A stretch of DNA of 26,299 nucleotides, taken from the NCBI RefSeq assembly GCF_044068515.1, contig NZ_JBIPKI010000035.1:1-26299 (forward strand), in the 5' to 3' direction. The translations under genes were made by a program, and so were the position numbers. Origin of the DNA: Desulfurivibrio sp044068515. GTDB lineage: Bacteria; Desulfobacterota; Desulfobulbia; Desulfobulbales; Desulfurivibrionaceae. Positions within the stretch are counted from its first letter, which is position 1, and each line of letters starts with the position of its first letter. Under the pieces are notes generated by a model. The model did no database searches. It worked only from the letters and a program-made list of their open reading frames with translations, and had not been told where the DNA came from. Of this stretch, positions 7,695 through 14,999 are shown in pieces.

Positions 7695-7853
7695 TCAACC
7701 TGGCTCGCTGATAGCTTCCGCCACCGGGTCAGCACCGATCGTGGGAATACCGTCATTTACCTCTCTCTCCATTTTCTGCGCCCTTATGTGGCCCTCCTTT
7801 GCCGCAGGTTTAGTGGGTAGATCAGGCAACTTTCCGCCGCTCGACCAGCTCAT
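7695..7853 (-). CDS. Small overlapping ORF after the primase gene (52 aa)
   Basis: An ATG at 7853 lies inside the last codons of the primase gene in the +1 frame. The frame then stays open for 52 codons through the primase stop and fills nearly the whole space to the next gene, ending 17 bp before the next start. A second in-frame ATG is at 7772. The product starts MSWSSGGKLPDLPTKPAAKE and ends in acidic sequence. Support is the tight fit in a compressed operon; there is no homology I can name and no strong ribosome-binding site. Confidence 0.35.
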   Translation of the reverse strand: MSWSSGGKLPDLPTKPAAKEGHIRAQKMEREVNDGIPTIGADPVAEAISEPG

Positions 7854-8760
7854 CAAGCCAGTCAGTCCCCGGTTGCATTGGTAGCATCACTTCGACGTCG
7901 ATCTGGCGCCGCACCTTCAGCTTGTGGGCCAGCTGGTAAGCGGCCGACTGCCCGGTATAGCTGGTGTCGTGGTCACCGAAGATTAAAATCTTACGCAGCG
8001 GGATACCTTCGGGGGGCTCCCAGGCAATCATCAGGTTGGCCGTGGTGGTGGCCCAGGTCGGTATGCCGTGGATCTCGTAGCAAGCCAGGGCGTTCTCAAT
8101 CCCTTCGGCTATCCCCAGGCAATTATCTTCTGGGGGGAACAAGCGCACCGCCCGGCCGGTCAGGTCTTTGCCGGCCACGTTCGGGGTAACTTTCTTGGGG
8201 TCTGGAATCTCCGCCTTCCGGCCGTCCGGGGTCAAGTAGGTCCGGTGGATAGCCACCGCCTCACCGGTCCGGTTGGCAATCACTGCCAACATGGCCGGCA
8301 TCTTCTGCCCACTGTCTTTCTCCAGTAAGGCCGGATGATACCGCAGGGTTTCCGGGCAGGCACGCAGGCCCCGGTTGATCAGATAGCGGCCGGTCAGATT
8401 CTCCCGGGATGCCCTCTCGGCCCCCTTGAAAATCTTGTGGGCCATCTGCGGGCTGATGGTCTTAGGTTTGCTGACCGTGTGCACCGGCTCCACTGAGCCC
8501 AGCAGCGGTGCCACCATCTCCAGGGCTGCCCGGAAGTCCACCCCTTGGGTTTCGCAGAGCAGCTTCCAGCCGTCACCGGCCCCGCAGGTGCAGATAAAGG
8601 TGCCCCGCCCGTTCTTGTCGTCGAAGCGGAAATTATCCTTGCCGCACAGCGGGCACGCGATATGCCGGCGGCCGTCACCGACCTCTACCCCGAAGTGGTT
8701 GAATATCCCCGGCCAGCAGCCGAGCACCTCCTCCTTTACCTTGTCGTAGTTAAGCCGCAT
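7822..8760 (-). CDS. Zinc-ribbon/Toprim primase without helicase domain
   Basis: The 312-residue protein has an N-terminal zinc ribbon, CPLCGKDNFRFDDKNGRGTF then CTCGAGDG (Cys36, Cys39, Cys57, Cys59), of the type found in phage P4 alpha and T7 gp4 primases. A C-terminal Toprim domain has Glu219 in AEGIENALA and GDHD at 262-265. No Walker A or helicase domain follows, unlike P4 alpha. The ATG at 8760 has GGAGAGCG upstream and overlaps the helicase stop by 11 bp; longer frames up to 8847 lie inside the helicase gene and are not needed. It would synthesise primers for the element, with the adjacent separate helicase. Confidence 0.85.
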   Translation of the reverse strand: MRLNYDKVKEEVLGCWPGIFNHFGVEVGDGRRHIACPLCGKDNFRFDDKNGRGTFICTCGAGDGWKLLCETQGVDFRAALEMVAPLLGSVEPVHTVSKPKTISPQMAHKIFKGAERASRENLTGRYLINRGLRACPETLRYHPALLEKDSGQKMPAMLAVIANRTGEAVAIHRTYLTPDGRKAEIPDPKKVTPNVAGKDLTGRAVRLFPPEDNCLGIAEGIENALACYEIHGIPTWATTTANLMIAWEPPEGIPLRKILIFGDHDTSYTGQSAAYQLAHKLKVRRQIDVEVMLPMQPGTDWLDELVERRKVA

Positions 8761-10288
8761 TTCTCGCTCTCCTTCCGTTGTTCTTCTTGAGCCACAGATG
8801 CCTGATGAAGCGGTACAGCGTATCGTCCGGCTGTACCGGCGGAACATCGTTCATCCCCAGAGGGTTCACCCCGTATTTCTCACGGTATTTCCAGTAACAC
8901 CAGCCAGGATCATAGCCTTTCTGCATGGCGTAATGCCGTAGCATCCCGTAGAATCGCCGTTGCTCCGCCATGCTGACCTTGGGCTTCAGCTCCCGCAGGT
9001 CGGCGTCGATGGCCTCTACCGGTTTTCCGAAGCTCTGGACCGGGCTGCCGCATTCAGGACACTTGGCTGAGCCACGGAAAACCAGGTCGCAGGATCGGCA
9101 CTTGACCGATTTTACTTCTTTCTCCTGCTGGTGTTTCCGCTGCCGCCAAGCCTTCTTTTTCCCGTCCAAGACCCACTCGACCGGGTCGGTGATCAACCCG
9201 TGTTCCTCCACCACTCCGCCATGGTCCAGCAGGATGCAATCGGGAGCATCGGCCGACGGCCGCAGGCCTCGGCCCACGCATTGACGATAAAGCCCCAGGC
9301 TCTTGGTCGGCCGGGCCAAGACCACGCAGGAAATATCCGGTACGTCGGTCCCTTCCTGGTACAGGGCCACGTTGGAAATAACCTGGATATTGCCCCGCTC
9401 CATTTCCTGAAAGGCGTACTCCCGCTCTTCGTCGCTGCTCTGGGCCGACAGGTGGTAAGCGGAAACCCCCTGCCGCTTGAACTCCGCTGTTACCGCCTGG
9501 GAGTGGGACACGGTCACACAGAACACAATGGTCTTGCGGTCTGAAGCGTGTTTCAGCCAGTTGCTCACCACATCGCCCACCAGCTTCGGCTGGTTCATCC
9601 TCTTGGCCAACTCTCCGGTTTCGTAATCGCCCCTGACCACCTTCAGCTTTTCCAGGTCCGGCTTGCTCGGGCAGAAATACCTGCATGGCACCAGATAACC
9701 GCGAGCGGTCAACTCGGCTGGGGTCGATACCTCAATCAGGGAGTCAAACACTTCTCCCAGCCCCCGGCCGTCGGCCCGCATCGGCGTCGCCGTGCAACCA
9801 ATCACTGTCGCCTTGGGGTAGTGCCGAAAGACATCCTGGTAAACCTTGCTCACCGCCCGGTGGCACTCATCCACCAGAATCAAATCGGCGGGGAAGTTGA
9901 ACACCGTCTCGCCTTCGTCCAGCTTGATCCGCCGGCCGTAGGTCTGGATCGTTGCCAGTTGCACCGGCAGGGACAGGTCGGGTTTGTATCCGGCCATGAT
10001 GATTCCGACCTTAGTAACACCATGAAAAGCAAAGGCGGCCCGGGTCTGCTCCACCAGGTTCCGGCGATGGACCAGGAAGAGAACCCGTTTACCTTTCTCC
10101 ACTGCCAGGCGGGTAAATTCAGCATTTACGGGCGTCTTGCCTCCGGCGGTCGCCAGGACCATCCCCGTCCGCTTTTTCCCGGCGGCAATATTGTCCCGTA
10201 CTTGGTCAACTGCACGCTGCTGGTAATCCCGCAAGATGAATCCCTGGCCAGGAGGAAGTAGATGCTCGATTCTGTATTGCTTGGTCAT
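8750..10288 (-). CDS. RadD-like superfamily 2 DEAD/DEAH helicase
   Basis: The 512-residue protein has all core SF2 motifs: LRDYQQRAV (Q-like motif) near residue 19, motif I ATAGGKT at 46-52, motif II DECH at 140-143, motif III TATPM at 166-170, and motif VI QCVGRGLR at 336-343. A zinc-finger-like CRSC...CPEC (Cys397, 400, 410, 413) follows, as in RadD/YejH-type helicases. Motif I has Ala-Gly-Gly where Gly-Ser-Gly is usual; the invariant Lys-Thr is intact. A C-terminal extension of about 100 residues contains YGMLRHYAMQKGY. It lies in the operon between an 85-aa gene (3 bp gap) and the primase (11 bp overlap), so it probably serves replication of the element. Confidence 0.88.
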   Translation of the reverse strand: MTKQYRIEHLLPPGQGFILRDYQQRAVDQVRDNIAAGKKRTGMVLATAGGKTPVNAEFTRLAVEKGKRVLFLVHRRNLVEQTRAAFAFHGVTKVGIIMAGYKPDLSLPVQLATIQTYGRRIKLDEGETVFNFPADLILVDECHRAVSKVYQDVFRHYPKATVIGCTATPMRADGRGLGEVFDSLIEVSTPAELTARGYLVPCRYFCPSKPDLEKLKVVRGDYETGELAKRMNQPKLVGDVVSNWLKHASDRKTIVFCVTVSHSQAVTAEFKRQGVSAYHLSAQSSDEEREYAFQEMERGNIQVISNVALYQEGTDVPDISCVVLARPTKSLGLYRQCVGRGLRPSADAPDCILLDHGGVVEEHGLITDPVEWVLDGKKKAWRQRKHQQEKEVKSVKCRSCDLVFRGSAKCPECGSPVQSFGKPVEAIDADLRELKPKVSMAEQRRFYGMLRHYAMQKGYDPGWCYWKYREKYGVNPLGMNDVPPVQPDDTLYRFIRHLWLKKNNGRRARNAA

Positions 10289-10291
10289 GTC

Positions 10292-10549
10292 TTAGCCACC
10301 ATCAAACTTTTTACCTGTCGGCAGGTCCGGGAGGCCGCTGCGGGACAAGCGGGACACCCATGTAAGGGGTGTGTCCCGCTTGTCCCGGTCCCGCTTTGGT
10401 TCATGTCCCGCTGCTTCACTGCCTCGTCCCTTAAAAAAGACCGTATCAATTTGCTGTTCTCGCGCCCCAGATTCCGTGGTGACCAGGCGGAAATTTGATC
10501 TAATCTGCCCCGGAAGGGCCGTTCGTGTTTTTGGCGTGGTATCAGGCAT
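10292..10549 (-). CDS. Small hypothetical protein containing a strong DNA hairpin
   Basis: The 85-residue basic protein starts at an ATG with GAGG upstream, 6 bp after the preceding stop, and ends 3 bp before the helicase start. The spacing argues that it is translated. Its middle part (KRDRDKRDTPLTWVSRLSRS) is encoded by a long inverted repeat, so the amino-acid sequence there may be secondary to a DNA or RNA structure. No family recognised. Confidence 0.45.
   Translation of the reverse strand: MPDTTPKTRTALPGQIRSNFRLVTTESGAREQQIDTVFFKGRGSEAAGHEPKRDRDKRDTPLTWVSRLSRSGLPDLPTGKKFDGG
10342..10386. repeat. Perfect inverted repeat with TGTCCCGCT iterations
   Basis: GGGACAAGCGGGACAC (10342-10357) and its exact reverse complement GTGTCCCGCTTGTCCC (10371-10386) flank a 13-bp loop. 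The nonamer TGTCCCGCT occurs at 10372-10380 and again at 10404-10412, and its reverse complement lies in the left arm. The structure lies between the replication-type genes and could be an origin component, a protein-binding site or an RNA hairpin that tunes operon expression. Confidence 0.6.
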
Positions 10550-10555
10550 TGGTTG

Positions 10556-10963
10556 TTACCTCGTTGTTTGCAGCTCCAGTTCCGGGAATGTCTGATACAG
10601 GAAATTGATGGTCTCGGCCCGGAACACCTTGAGCCGCTTCCGGGCCTCTACCTCCTGCATCTTTTTCGTGTCTAGGCCGCTCATGTCATAAACGCTGCTT
10701 AAAGCCTCTCTGGCGATGTTTTGCAGGTCGGCAGGTTGCCCCCCCCCCAGGGTCCAGTTCCACCGGCGCGTGCTCAGGGCCATATTCTGCCAGCCAGGCG
10801 CGGAGATTAGGATCACCCGGCACCAAAATGGGCCGCCGGGTATTTTTGCTTGTTCAAGGGCAGGTTTAAAAGAACCCCCATAGTGGCTTATCATGTAAAC
10901 ACGCACGTTTTCGTACCCATCCCCCAAGCGGTGCTTTTTCATAGCTTGCTGTTTTTTCGTCAT
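10556..10963 (-). CDS. Hypothetical protein with two apparent compensating frameshifts
   Basis: The frame is open for 135 codons, but the segment at about 10749-10832 gives an implausible Trp-rich translation (PGWQNMALSTRRWNWTL). The +1 frame of the same bases reads PILVPGDPNLRAWLAEYGPE then HAPVELDPGGG, which looks like real protein. Removing one base from the run of ten C at 10739-10748 rejoins this to QPADLQNIAREALSSVYD and the rest. A second shift would then be needed near 10830-10850 to join the N-terminal MTKKQQAMKKHRLGDGYEN part. Either the gene is mutated, or the homopolymer is misread, or slippage occurs. Function unknown. Confidence 0.45.
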   Translation of the reverse strand: MTKKQQAMKKHRLGDGYENVRVYMISHYGGSFKPALEQAKIPGGPFWCRVILISAPGWQNMALSTRRWNWTLGGGQPADLQNIAREALSSVYDMSGLDTKKMQEVEARKRLKVFRAETINFLYQTFPELELQTTR

Positions 10964-11049
10964 GAGCTTTTACTTTAGGGTACGTTTTCGTTACCCTAAA
11001 CCCTCTTCTATGGGTACGTTTTCGTGCGTGTGTATGGGTACGTTTTCGT
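10905..11049. repeat. Four iteron-like copies of ACGTTTTCGT
   Basis: The decamer ACGTTTTCGT occurs, all in the same orientation, at 10905-10914, 10982-10991, 11016-11025 and 11040-11049. The last two belong to a tandem 24-bp unit whose first 20 bases (TATGGGTACGTTTTCGTGCG) are identical at 11009-11028 and 11033-11052. The array covers the last codons of the winged-helix gene (giving a repeated HENVPI peptide), its stop, and the start of the next gene. Tandem repeats of about 20 bp beside an initiator-type gene are the usual layout of iteron origins. Confidence 0.6.
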
Positions 11050-11590
11050 GCGCTATTTTTGTTTTCCTGCCGTTGTAGCCGAGCCGCCTGGTGTCCGGTT
11101 CCCGGCTCCTGATTACCGTGCCGGGCCGCCAGAATCGCCAATCTTCCGTTAGGCCGTAGATGGTCTTGTCCTTTTTGTAAGCACCACCACGCCGAATAAT
11201 TCGGATAAACCCATGAGCAAGAAGTTGATCCAGCGCCCGGGTGATCCGGGGCCGTTTAATGCCGCCCTTGGGTAGAGGGGCCAGGGTGCCGGACCCTTGA
11301 TCCTTGAGTTGTTTTTCCCTTCTCTCGTAAAACTGCTCCAGCTCGATGAAGGTCATCGTGATGTTGTCGCGGTTCACGACCACCTTAGTGTTGGGGTCGA
11401 TGTCACGTTTACCCAGGAACAGAATCAGGAGTTGCGGCGCGAATCCACCAAGCTCCAGGAAGGCCGGAGAAGTGAATAAATCACGTTCCAGCCAGGTGCC
11501 AGGCTGCATCTTGCGGGATTTTTTTTTGCCCCTATCCATGACCACCACCAAGAGCTCGCAGGAACTCGGCCGCTTGTGATGCTTGGCCAT
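10991..11590 (-). CDS. Winged-helix replication-initiator-like protein
   Basis: The 199-residue basic protein has a probable winged-helix core: MQPGTWLERDLFTSPAFLEL, a beta segment TKVVVNRDNITMTFIELEQF, and RPRITRALDQLLAHGFIRII followed by a basic wing (RRGGAYKKDKTIYGLTEDW). Its C-terminus repeats HENVPI twice because the iteron-like repeats run through it. A run of nine A (coding KKK near residues 22-24) could be a slippage point. The start at 11590 is the longest; an ATG at codon 18 is an alternative. A CCGTCA/TGACGG inverted repeat (11606-11611, 11622-11627) just upstream may be an operator. The role in replication is inferred from the fold, repeats and neighbours. Confidence 0.55.
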   Translation of the reverse strand: MAKHHKRPSSCELLVVVMDRGKKKSRKMQPGTWLERDLFTSPAFLELGGFAPQLLILFLGKRDIDPNTKVVVNRDNITMTFIELEQFYERREKQLKDQGSGTLAPLPKGGIKRPRITRALDQLLAHGFIRIIRRGGAYKKDKTIYGLTEDWRFWRPGTVIRSREPDTRRLGYNGRKTKIAHENVPIHTHENVPIEEGLG

Positions 11591-11733
11591 GATCGCCCAA
11601 ACGTGCCGTCAAGCACTTGCATGACGGGGCCGATGATGGTATTATAATAAGCTGTTTTTGGGCCTCGCCACCGGTGCTTATCAGGGCTGCCGGGGCGGGG
11701 CCTTGTGTTTGGTGGGTCATAGATTAAGCCCCC

Positions 11734-11937
11734 CTACTGGCCGATAACGTCAGAGGGCCATGCGTCGGGCCAGAGGTTGCGTCCGTTCGGCAGTTTGATC
11801 GGGGTCAGTCCGAAGAAAGAGCCCTTTAAGCACAAATGCTTCCTGACGGTGAATGGGGAGTAGTCGAAACGCTCGGCCAGGGTCGCGGTCTTGATTCGCT
11901 TGGACGGATCAACAACGGTGGGGGTTTGCTTTGCCAT
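11734..11937 (-). CDS. AlpA/excisionase-like helix-turn-helix protein
   Basis: The 67-residue protein has TATLAERFDYSPFTVRKHL, a MerR/AlpA-type HTH, then LPNGRNLWP, the short wing typical of excisionases and AlpA regulators. I chose the ATG at 11937 because GAGGTG stands 6 bases upstream; an upstream ATG at 12009 would add 24 residues without a good ribosome-binding site. In integrative elements such proteins control the integrase or act as recombination directionality factors, which fits this location. A 62-codon frame at 11532-11720 between this gene and the winged-helix gene is weak and not called. Confidence 0.65.
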   Translation of the reverse strand: MAKQTPTVVDPSKRIKTATLAERFDYSPFTVRKHLCLKGSFFGLTPIKLPNGRNLWPDAWPSDVIGQ

Positions 11938-12039
11938 GTTAGACACCTCGCGAAAAAGTTGCGCCGGGGGTTCCCGGCAATTCCCGTGTATGTCTATGGC
12001 TTTGGGCAAATAAAGGAGGGGGCTTATTTTCTTGAGGAC

Positions 12040-13182
12040 TCAATAATCATCTAATCTTCTTGATTTAAGTCTTGTTCTGAGCTTAATTTTTTTAGAGATC
12101 ACTTTTTTTGTTAGGAGATGCCTTTGGCTGACCTCTACCTGTCGGAGATAAGCAGCGCCCTGTCCGCTAGTATAAAAGTCCACAAGGTCGGGACAGGGAT
12201 CATTTTTGGGGTCGCAGTTGCTTGTTTGCAAACATGAATCACAGGGTTTTCTCAAGTCTTTCGTCCCGATTATCACGTGCGCACGTGTAAACCTTTCTGC
12301 ATCGTACGGATGGCCCTCAATCAGTTCATAGGCCCTGGCAAGTGAGTTCTTGACATTATTCTCCCTGATCCCTGTTTTTATGGAAATATGAAGGTAACTG
12401 TTTCGTTTCCGCCTTAGCTGCCAGACCTTCAAATGCCGCCAGATTTCTGGCCGATCCCGCCTGCTTTCATTGTTCCACTGGGTGTAATTTTCTGCAATCT
12501 CGTCGAGGCCTTTATAATCTTTCTGTTTTATTGGTAGTGTCAGTTTTCGTACTTTAGGATCCTGTGGTTTGAACGGAGTTTTTTTGTCATCATGTCCATG
12601 GGGGGCTTTACTCCTTGCTTTCATTGTTTTGGGAACTTCCTCTCTTAGTTCAGAAACTGTGTTTAGGTAGTTTTCTAGAGCTTCAATGATTTTTGATTTT
12701 CTACAAGCAATATCGATGATAAATAGGCGCTCTGAGGTCTTAAGCTCCAAAGGGTTATGAGGCGAGTAACGACGCAACGGGTAATGTTCAACAAAGAAAT
12801 CAGCATCATCAGGCAGCGCCAACGTCAAGGGATCATGCCGGGTAAGAAAGACAACCGGCTGAGGGGGACTGTTGTCTGATATTTCATTGTAGGGGTTCAA
12901 GGCTGTTACGGTGGCCAGCAGTCCTTCTGCGTACCTGTTTTCTGTGCTAATGCCGCAGCTACGTAACCAAACAAGAAAGGGTCCTATTATTTCATCATCA
13001 CCGAAGAAATCGTCTACGTATGCCCCCTCGATGTCTTCGCTTTCATTTTTCTCAGCAATTACAGCTAGAGCTTCTTTGCTGTATATATCCCAAAAATCGC
13101 GGAATAGACTATTTTCCTTCAACAGGGCCAGCCGTAATTTGTCAGACAAATGATCATGCCAAGGGACGGGAGAATCATCCAT
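12040..13182 (-). CDS. Hypothetical 380-aa protein with HTH-like segment and four-Cys cluster
   Basis: No family recognised. The N-terminal half is acidic and helical; a basic, Pro/Lys-rich linker lies around residues 185-220. A segment near residues 265-290, YLHISIKTGIRENNVKNSLA then RAYELI, has the look of a sigma-70 region 4-type helix-turn-helix. Close behind it CDSCLQTSNCDPKNDPC gives four cysteines that could bind zinc or an Fe-S cluster. The C-terminus is very basic. The DNA is clearly AT-richer than the surrounding element genes, so it may be cargo from another source. AAGGTG 6 bases upstream supports the ATG at 13182; a GTG at 13191 is possible. Confidence 0.65.
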   Translation of the reverse strand: MDDSPVPWHDHLSDKLRLALLKENSLFRDFWDIYSKEALAVIAEKNESEDIEGAYVDDFFGDDEIIGPFLVWLRSCGISTENRYAEGLLATVTALNPYNEISDNSPPQPVVFLTRHDPLTLALPDDADFFVEHYPLRRYSPHNPLELKTSERLFIIDIACRKSKIIEALENYLNTVSELREEVPKTMKARSKAPHGHDDKKTPFKPQDPKVRKLTLPIKQKDYKGLDEIAENYTQWNNESRRDRPEIWRHLKVWQLRRKRNSYLHISIKTGIRENNVKNSLARAYELIEGHPYDAERFTRAHVIIGTKDLRKPCDSCLQTSNCDPKNDPCPDLVDFYTSGQGAAYLRQVEVSQRHLLTKKVISKKIKLRTRLKSRRLDDY

Positions 13183-13357
13183 TATTTTCACCTTTAGTAT
13201 ACGGTTTATGACACGGTTGGATGCCGGTTAATATAACCAGCATAATTTGGCTACCCGCGGATGAGGGCGCTGTGCAGGGTCACCGCCCTTTGCAACCACT
13301 GGTCAAGGTGTTGCTCGAAAATTCATTCGGCGATGTTGCTGCATTACATTCGCTGTT

Positions 13358-13475
13358 TTATAAAAACACCTTGTAGCCGTTATTCAGGGTCATAGCCAGT
13401 AACTTGGCTCGCTCCTTACCGATGGGCCGCTAGCCATTTTCCATCGCGGTCGTATTCTTCCCATACCGACACATA
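13358..13475 (-). pseudogene. Frameshifted small gene remnant between integrase and cargo gene
   Basis: On the minus strand one frame reads YVSVWEEYDRDGKWLAAHR and stops. Shifting by one base, it continues as KERAKLLAMTLNNGYKVFL and stops at 13358. Both halves look protein-like and join naturally if one base is removed near 13428. No start codon is secure. The rest of 13192-13488 holds a 9-bp inverted repeat (13304-13312 with 13365-13373) and no gene I can support. Confidence 0.3.
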
Positions 13476-13488
13476 GGTTAGTATCGCG

Positions 13489-14844
13489 TCAAGTTGTTTT
13501 CCGCCGGTCGGCCAGCTTCACCACTTCCGCCGGGGTTACAAGACCAGTCAGCAGATAGATTTCCCACCGTTCCAGGGCCGCCCTTTTCTCTTTCTCGTAG
13601 CCGTGGCGGTCGTAGTGCCGGGCCTGAACGCCTGAAATGCCGTGGCTCAACAGTTGCGCCCTAATGTCTTGAGTTACTCCGATTTTTGCCAGGTGGGTTT
13701 CGCAGGTCCGGCGAATGTCCCTCAGGTCGAAAGATTCCCCGGTCATTGCTTCGCTAATTTCCTTTGCCCGTTTGCCGGGGGTGCCGGTGTCGATCCTGCC
13801 GCCCTTCGGTGATTTGAAAATGAAGTCTTGCGGGCCGGTCACTTCGGCGGCCACCAGGGCGGCGGCATTATCGGCCAGGGGCAACAGGTGGGCGCGGGGG
13901 GTGGTTCTCTTGCCCTTGTGATCCCATAACAACAACTGCCGGGCTTCGGGGTCATAGTCGGCCCCGGTGGCCCTCATAAGCATTTCAAGGCGCTGGCCCC
14001 CGGCAAGCAAGGCCAATTTCAACAGCCGGTCGATTCGGTGCTTATCGTCCAGGTGTTCCAGGTAGGCGGCCAGTTCGGCGGCGGTCAGTACCCGGTTGCC
14101 GGGCTTCACTGGAATGGCCTTGATTCCTCGGGCGGGGTTGCTTTCGATTTGGAAGGCGATAAAGGCGGCGGCGGCGCTTGCGTCAGATTCAGCCGTCAAG
14201 GCAACCTCGAACGCGGCGTGAATGTATGCCCGGACAACTCCGGCCTGCCGCTGCTTCCCGGCTTCCATTACCCGGCGAACGATCTCGGCCACTTGGGAAC
14301 GGGTGATTTCTCTTGCCGGAAGCTCGGCCAGGTGGGCGGGAACGTGGCACTTGAAAGCGGAACGGGCGGCAGCGGCGGAACGGTATTTCCCCTGCCGGGT
14401 CAGGTGGTCGCAGTAAAGGGCCAGCAATGCCCGCAGGGTGTGCTTGCTGGCCGCCTCGGCCTCTTGCTCGGCTTTTGCCTGTTCGGCCTGCTGGCGGGCC
14501 TGCTCGGCTGCTTCTCGGGCTTCTTCTTGTGCCGGGTCTTTGCCGTCGGTGATCCAGTTATTGAACCGGGCCGCCGTTGCCCTAGCTTCGGCCAAAATAG
14601 CGTTGCCCTTGCCAATGTCGGCCAGGTCGGCCGCTTGCAGCTCGGCTACAACGGTTTTGTGAAATAAGGGGCCGCCCTTTATCCGGCGCTGATAGATCAG
14701 GGCCTTTTTGCCCTGCCCGGTTACACGCAGCACCAGGCCGGGGGCTTCCTTGTCGCGGATCAGGGTTTGCTGGCGGGGGCGGCCCTTGCTGTCATTGGCG
14801 GGCCGAGCTTTCAAGATCAGGTCAGGCGACAGTTTCTTGGTCAT
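13489..14844 (-). CDS. int: Tyrosine integrase of the tRNA-Lys element
   Basis: The 451-residue protein has an N-terminal arm-binding-like domain (LVLRVTGQGKKALIYQRRI), an Ala/Gln/Glu-rich coiled linker at about 104-132, a core-binding domain at about 135-235 and a C-terminal catalytic domain. Catalytic residues are Arg285 (AGGQRLEML), Arg378 in SFDLRDIRRTCETHL, His401 (LLSHGI) and Tyr411 (RHYDRH). The first His of the usual HxxR is Arg375 here, a variation that would need testing. AGAGGA precedes the ATG. The gene starts about 155 bp from the tRNA-Lys fragment, and the space between contains repeated motifs, so it is the enzyme that inserted this element. Confidence 0.93.
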   Translation of the reverse strand: MTKKLSPDLILKARPANDSKGRPRQQTLIRDKEAPGLVLRVTGQGKKALIYQRRIKGGPLFHKTVVAELQAADLADIGKGNAILAEARATAARFNNWITDGKDPAQEEAREAAEQARQQAEQAKAEQEAEAASKHTLRALLALYCDHLTRQGKYRSAAAARSAFKCHVPAHLAELPAREITRSQVAEIVRRVMEAGKQRQAGVVRAYIHAAFEVALTAESDASAAAAFIAFQIESNPARGIKAIPVKPGNRVLTAAELAAYLEHLDDKHRIDRLLKLALLAGGQRLEMLMRATGADYDPEARQLLLWDHKGKRTTPRAHLLPLADNAAALVAAEVTGPQDFIFKSPKGGRIDTGTPGKRAKEISEAMTGESFDLRDIRRTCETHLAKIGVTQDIRAQLLSHGISGVQARHYDRHGYEKEKRAALERWEIYLLTGLVTPAEVVKLADRRKTT

Positions 14845-14863
14845 GGCGTTTTCCTCTGGTTCC

Positions 14864-14990
14864 GTTTACAGGCCGTTTACAACCCATAGCAACAGAGGGG
14901 AACGCTTGTCAACTGATAAAAGAGGGGAATTGCTGACAAAAGGGGGGAAATGCTGTAAACGGGAACACTTGGCAACACTTGTCAACGGGG
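14864..14990. repeat. Repeats between integrase and att site, candidate arm-type sites
   Basis: GTTTACA occurs at 14864-14870 and 14875-14881 and inverted as TGTAAAC at 14954-14960. AGAGGGGAA-like units begin at 14894, 14921 and 14941. CTTGTCAAC occurs at 14905-14913 and 14978-14986, with CTTGGCAAC at 14968-14976. Several short motif families packed in 130 bp beside an att core is what an integrase and its directionality factor need for arm and Xis binding. Confidence 0.5.
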
Positions 14991-14999
14991 CAAAAATGA

